Source: Panax quinquefolius
Lineage: Eukaryota > Streptophyta > Magnoliopsida > Apiales > Araliaceae
Assembly: GCA_020205615.1 (NCBI GenBank)
Contig: CM035170.1
Location: forward strand, 40,053,807-40,117,806
Direction of reading: 5' to 3'
DNA length: 64,000 bases
Position 1 is the first letter of the stretch; the number at the start of each line of letters is the position of its first letter. The translations under genes were made by a program, and so were the position numbers. The notes beneath the pieces were generated by a model that was given only the letters and a program-made list of their open reading frames with translations, ran no database searches and had not been told where the DNA came from. Shown piece after piece: positions 59,951 to 64,000 of this stretch.

Positions 59951-60742
59951 CAAGTACACAAAAAGAATGTCAAATTTTGATTTGGCAACAATATAATTCG
60001 TTACCAAAGCATTGAACAAGTTTTAATATAGCAAATTTTTTTTATACATTTAGCAACAAATTTTCGTTGCTAATGACATTAAAAATATAATATTTGGCAA
60101 CAAAAAATTAACCTAATAACAATACTAAAATAAAAGGCAACATTTTTTATCGTTGCAAATCATATCAACTTTCGTTGCACATATAAAGAAACGACAACAT
60201 ATAATGTCATTGCTATTGAAAAATAACTAGCAATAAACATTTTCGTTGCTGATTCAGCATAATGTCTTTGCCAAATAATATAATCAGCAACGAAAATCGT
60301 TGCTAAAAAGTTTACATTCCGCAACAAAAGCAAGCATAGGCAACAATTTTCATAATTTACTGCAACGAAAAATGTCGTTGCAAAATGGTGTCAATTGCAA
60401 CGAAAATGTATGGTCGTTGTAAAAAAAAAGAGTTCATTTCATTGCCAATTAGCAAGCTTTTGCAACGAAATGGGGTGTTTAGCAACAAAATTTTAATTAT
60501 TCTGCAACAATACATTTTGTTGCTAAAGGATCGATGTATCTGTACGAAAGCCAAATTTCGTTGCAAAATGTATTACTTTTGGCAACGAAAAAAATACGTT
60601 CGTTGTGGAACAATTAGCAACGCTCATTGTGCAACGAAAGACGCAACGAAAGTAAAGTCCTTGTCAAAAACCTTTAGCAACGAAATTTGGCACCTTTAAT
60701 AATGAAAATCGGTTGTTGCTGAAGCCCCATTTTTTTGTAGTG
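59951..60742 (-). mobile_element. CACTA-type transposon end with subterminal repeats
   Basis: The right end reads CACTACAAAAAAATGGGGC on the minus strand, ending at 60742, with TCA following as a possible 3-bp target copy. Inward lie about twenty GCAACGAAA / TTTCGTTGC copies in both orientations, the subterminal repeats typical of CACTA elements and their MITEs. A degenerate left end may be CAAGTACACAAAAAGA at 59951. If so the element is a MITE of about 0.8 kb; otherwise the body extends left. No transposase was found. Confidence 0.65.
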
Positions 60743-60987
60743 TCAACCCTAATTGATCTTTAACCACATTCTGAAAACATATAATATCATAATCATAGAA
60801 CATATTCACGTATACTCTTAATCCTGAATAATTCACCTAAATCTTTCACAGAATTTTGAAATCCTCAAAATTCTATCTTAAAAGTATCAAACACATACAC
60901 TTATTTTTTGTCTAGGTACTAATTTTGAACCTTAAATCAATTAATAAAAATTAAAAAAAAATATTCAAAATTCTCGGGTTGTCACAC
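60743..60987 (-). repeat. Fragment of a family D LTR
   Basis: Matches the U3-side end of family D LTRs (compare 20105-20352 and 25945-26187), from TCAACCCT to CTCGGGTTGTCACA. Its left side is replaced by the CACTA end. It presumably represents a family D copy inserted in the E-family LTR that follows. Confidence 0.8.
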
Positions 60988-61970
60988 AATACCTATTAAA
61001 TATGTGAATATACCATAACATGTACATTTCTAACTAAACTTATCATCTTAGCATAAGTCTTATGCTACTACATATATTTCAGAATTCCTAAGTGTTAACA
61101 TCACAACACCTATCTAACATTCACTGTATAAACTAAGTTATCACACAATGCGTTCGTAACCTACTAATCTCTTTTACAACTTTGAATTCATAATACATAT
61201 AACACAACTCTGTTTTAGCCTTGTTGTTACATGTTGGACACATTACCACAACCTTTAGTTAAGCTACAAAGAACGACCAAAGTCTGCAGAATTAGCAGAC
61301 TTGATTGTTCGAAATGGGCAATTGGCGTGGCCGCCAGAGTTTTATATTGGAGGATGCTTGGTGTCCGCCGCTTAAAGGGTTGTCTTGATGCGCGCATGAC
61401 GTACATAACTCGATTTTGCGAGTAATTGAGCTTCGCAGACTTTTCTTAAGCCAACTAACATGAATTTTACCCACCATTTAGTGATAATAACACGTAAGAT
61501 AAATATAACAGTATCATAAACATGTTTGCTAACATTTACAACCAATTAGAACAATTTAACAATAACTAAAACTATTTTAATTTTTCAATTTTCATGTTTT
61601 TCATAAAAACTCAATTTTTTTGACATTCATCCTAAAAATCATCACTGTGAATTCAATACATGATCAAATCACCTCATTCAAATTACGTTATGTTCGTATC
61701 TCAATGAACTAACATATACAAGCTTCAATTTATACTTTCACATACAAATTGGCCATTGAAATTGATACTTTTCATAGCTACATATGAAAACATATATATA
61801 CTGACAAAATTTCTACTGATATCCGAATTTAGCATGAATTTCTCGTTTAAGCACAACCTCTAATCACCATATACTCATATAATCACAAGTAATCCCATTG
61901 TATAGCAACAATTCAACAATTTGTAATTTACAGATTATATAAAAGTTTGACATAGCCTCATACATACATA

Positions 61971-62021
<51 letters not shown>

Positions 62022-62733
62022 CACTAAGGTTGTGAACATACCTTCACTTTCTAATACAATCGCTACTAATCACTGGAATTTGCTGTGAAATCCTAAGCTT
62101 TTCTCAATTTCTCTCGACTCTTCTCTTAATTTTCTGTGAAGCTCTCTAGGCTAGCAAACTAAGTTATGTGCAAAAACCAACTGAATAATAAGCGTACACA
62201 AAAGAAACTGATATAGCCTTAATAACTATAATCAGTTATCAAAATAACGTATATATTATATTTATTATTTAATTTATTTATTTATTTATTTTATATAATA
62301 ATTCAAAATTAAAAAGGAAATCCAAAAGCCATAAGGCCTTGTTTGGCAAAAACCATTTAAAATTAAACACTTAATACCATTAAGTCTTGTTTGGCACAAC
62401 CAAATTAAACTACTTTACTTTAATTTATTTTAATAACTCCTTATAATATAGTTATTTGTCACACTACATTTAATTAAACTTACATACTTAATTTATTAAT
62501 TCAATTAATTAAATAATTCATTTATTCATATAACTCTATACAAATATTTACCATCAAATTGAAATATCAATATAATAATAATTTCCTTAACTCATTAATT
62601 ATTTATTTAATAAATAATTAACTAAACAAAATTAAATCAATTAAACAAATATTTATTCAACGATAAACACATCCATTAAATATTTATATAATTCAATAAA
62701 TATTTAATATTACAATTAAAATTCTGGAATGTT
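60988..62733 (-). mobile_element. E-family 3' LTR (E2), interrupted at left
   Basis: Minus-strand LTR ending (plus) in CTGGAATGTTACA, beside a purine tract on the minus strand. It shares layout and blocks with 39872-42161 (GGCCTTGTTTGGCAAAA near 62333, same AT-rich terminus). Donor-like GTGAAG|GTATGTTC at 62041. The short ORFs inside are not recognised. Family assignment rests on local similarity only. Confidence 0.6.
61974..62020. repeat. (AT)n microsatellite
   Basis: AT run of about 46 bp in the E2 LTR. Confidence 0.95.
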
Positions 62734-62795
62734 ACATCATTCCCTCCTTAAAAGGATTATGTCCTCAGAATCACAATTCAAACAATCAAATCGTC
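62734..62795 (-). other. Polypurine tract and last internal bases of E2
   Basis: On the minus strand the sequence reads CTTTTAAGGAGGGAATGA immediately before the LTR start TGTAACATTCC, a normal polypurine tract. Only about 60 bp of internal sequence remain before an oppositely oriented E LTR end begins. Confidence 0.6.
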
Positions 62796-63000
62796 ACATG
62801 TATTCCGCAAAGTTATGTAATAGTTCAAGGTTAGATTACATGTGATTGTTTTAAGTTGATGTAACCCTTTAATGGGGAAGATTATTGTTTGAGTTATTTA
62901 AGTTATGTCTTTAACCTTGAATATTGGTAGATAAATGTTATTGTTTTGGATAGTGAACACCAAATTCTTTGGTAATGAAGTACCCAGATTTGGGGTGTCA
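62796..63000 (+). repeat. 3' end of an E-family LTR (E3), plus strand
   Basis: Matches the minus-strand LTR edge at 26742-26950 in opposite orientation (AATGAAGTACCC, TTTGGGGTGTCA). Only the last 200 bp of the LTR are present. It is followed by the leader shared with E1. Confidence 0.7.
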
Positions 63001-63239
63001 TGGGTTGCTTTAAGTTATGAACCTTAGGTGGTGGAAACCTTAGGAAGTAACCTTTAAGGTGACAGAAAACATCGTGGTGATAAACTCTTATCGAGTTCTA
63101 AGGAATGAATTAAGGAGTTCATTGAAGATAAAATAAAACAATAAAAGACTTTATGTGTTATGTGATAATAACTTATGTGCTCGCAAGTATCGAATAGTGT
63201 CACGTAATAAATAAAACATAAAAGTATTTTGTTGTTAGG
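63001..63239 (+). other. Leader of element E3
   Basis: Homologous to 26520-26741 (minus), with AGTTATGAACCTTAGGTGG, GTGATAAACTCTTATCGA and other shared blocks. The PBS position reads TGGGTTGCTTTAAG and is decayed. Confidence 0.65.
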
Positions 63240-63895
63240 ATATCTAACGTTAAAGGATCTGGTCAAGCTAGGGAAGAGATACCTCAGGTACCTAGAGATG
63301 AGGAGCCCCGGAATGTCCACGTTGTTCGAGAGCAGTTGATTCAGAGGGAGCCTTCTATATTGGTTGCTGAGGAAGGACAAGAGAATGAGCTTATGTCTAA
63401 TCCTGCGGAGGAGTACTCTGAGGAGATAGAGGTGGAGGATGAAGAAGAGGATCCTGTGGAGTTTCAACCAAACTCCATATCAGCTAAGATGTATAATGAG
63501 CTGTATGACCGAAATATAGAATTACAAGATAAGATTGAGGAGCTGAAGGAGTTGGCTGATATGCGTTAGGCTACTATAGAGCAGAAGGATGTGGAGATTC
63601 AGGAACTCGACTCACGACTTGGGAACACATAATGGAACCTAGTTCACACAGAGGGACATCAAAAGGAGCTATTAGCTGAGAATGAGAAGATGAAGACTGA
63701 AGTTGAAAAGCTAAAAGATGACTTGAAGGAGGAGTCAGCTAAGCATGCGAGAGCATAAGACGCTTGGATGAAGGCTACTCAGCGTGCAGATCGTGCTAAA
63801 GCGAAGGTTCAAACGAAGAAGGCCAAGATGAATGAAATGGATTATGCTTTTCATTTTGCGATTGATAGGGCACCTCAATTTGAAGACTTGACATG
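63240..63895 (+). pseudogene. E3 gag-like acidic coiled-coil ORF, broken
   Basis: Homologue of the ORF at 26193-26519. The start codon is ATA (63240-63242) where E1 has ATG. Open from there, with an ATG at 63336, to a TAG at 63567-63569. It continues in frame with further stops near 63630, 63757 and 63893. After an acidic region (EEYSEEIEVEDEEED) it reads YDRNIELQDKIEELKEL, then EIQELDSRL and a K/E-rich coiled coil with KMKTEVEKLKDDLKEE and AKAKVQTKKAKM, and then MYRIMEEERREASRC. Four of the stops fit CAR or CGA with C changed to T. No known domain was recognised. Confidence 0.6.
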
Positions 63896-64000
63896 ATGGT
63901 ACATGATGGATCATAGGACGATGTATCGTATTATGGAAGAAGAGCGTAGAGAAGCCTCTCGATGTCTTAATATGCCAAGATAGAAGGAATAATAATAACA

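Noticed and set aside
60385..60699. Open frames on both strands in the CACTA end
   Set aside because: They arise from the GCAACGAAA subterminal repeats and have no protein similarity I recognise.

Overview
The window is plant nuclear DNA, most likely from a eudicot (inferred from the retrotransposon families and the strong AT bias; the species cannot be named from this). I found no intact host gene, tRNA, rRNA or CRISPR. It is a stack of nested LTR retrotransposons. Labels used here: family C (Ty3/gypsy chromovirus, Tekay/Del-like, LTR about 2.4-2.7 kb), family D (non-autonomous, about 4-kb LTRs), family E (long LTR with a coiled-coil gag-like ORF), family F (partial LTR), family H (solo LTR related in layout to D) and one Athila-type element.

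Layout. 1-6403 is the 3' part of a family F LTR holding a family C solo LTR (2629-5366). It sits in the gag-like ORF of element E1 (minus strand), seen as 6404-6441 and 26193-26519. The same ORF is split by the family D element (6442-26187, target duplication AATTC). The 3' LTR of that element is itself split by a full-length but decayed family C chromovirus (9497-19448, duplication CTTGG). E1's LTR (26742-27396 plus 39872-42161) is split by an Athila element (27397-39866, duplication GAGTC), which carries a solo H LTR (32264-36030, duplication CCTGA). At 42162 a truncated family C element begins. At 43878 it abuts another family C element (43879-53850), whose 5' LTR holds a family C solo LTR (44320-47008, duplication CTATT). 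53851-59950 is low-copy-looking, intron-like DNA interrupted by a solo C LTR (55570-58553, duplication TAAGT). A CACTA-type terminus (about 59951-60742), a D-family LTR fragment, an E-family 3' LTR (60988-62733) and a head-to-head E element (62796-64000) close the window.

Coding capacity is dead. The chromovirus gag, protease, RT, RNase H, integrase and chromodomain, the Athila pol and env-like ORFs, and the E gag-like ORF all carry stops, frameshifts or large deletions. Many of the stops look like C-to-T changes in CAR, CGA or TGG codons, as expected from deamination of methylated cytosine.

The most notable signal is a shared LTR architecture. In families C, D, F and H (and in part E) a splice-donor-like site lies shortly inside the transcribed part of the LTR. 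A conserved GCTCACCCTT block followed by a pyrimidine stretch and CAG lies near the LTR 3' end. The putative leader intron between them holds arrays of short hairpins: 45-bp units in C and diverged roughly 210-bp modules in D and H. Families D and H also carry telo-box-like AAACCCTAA copies in U3.
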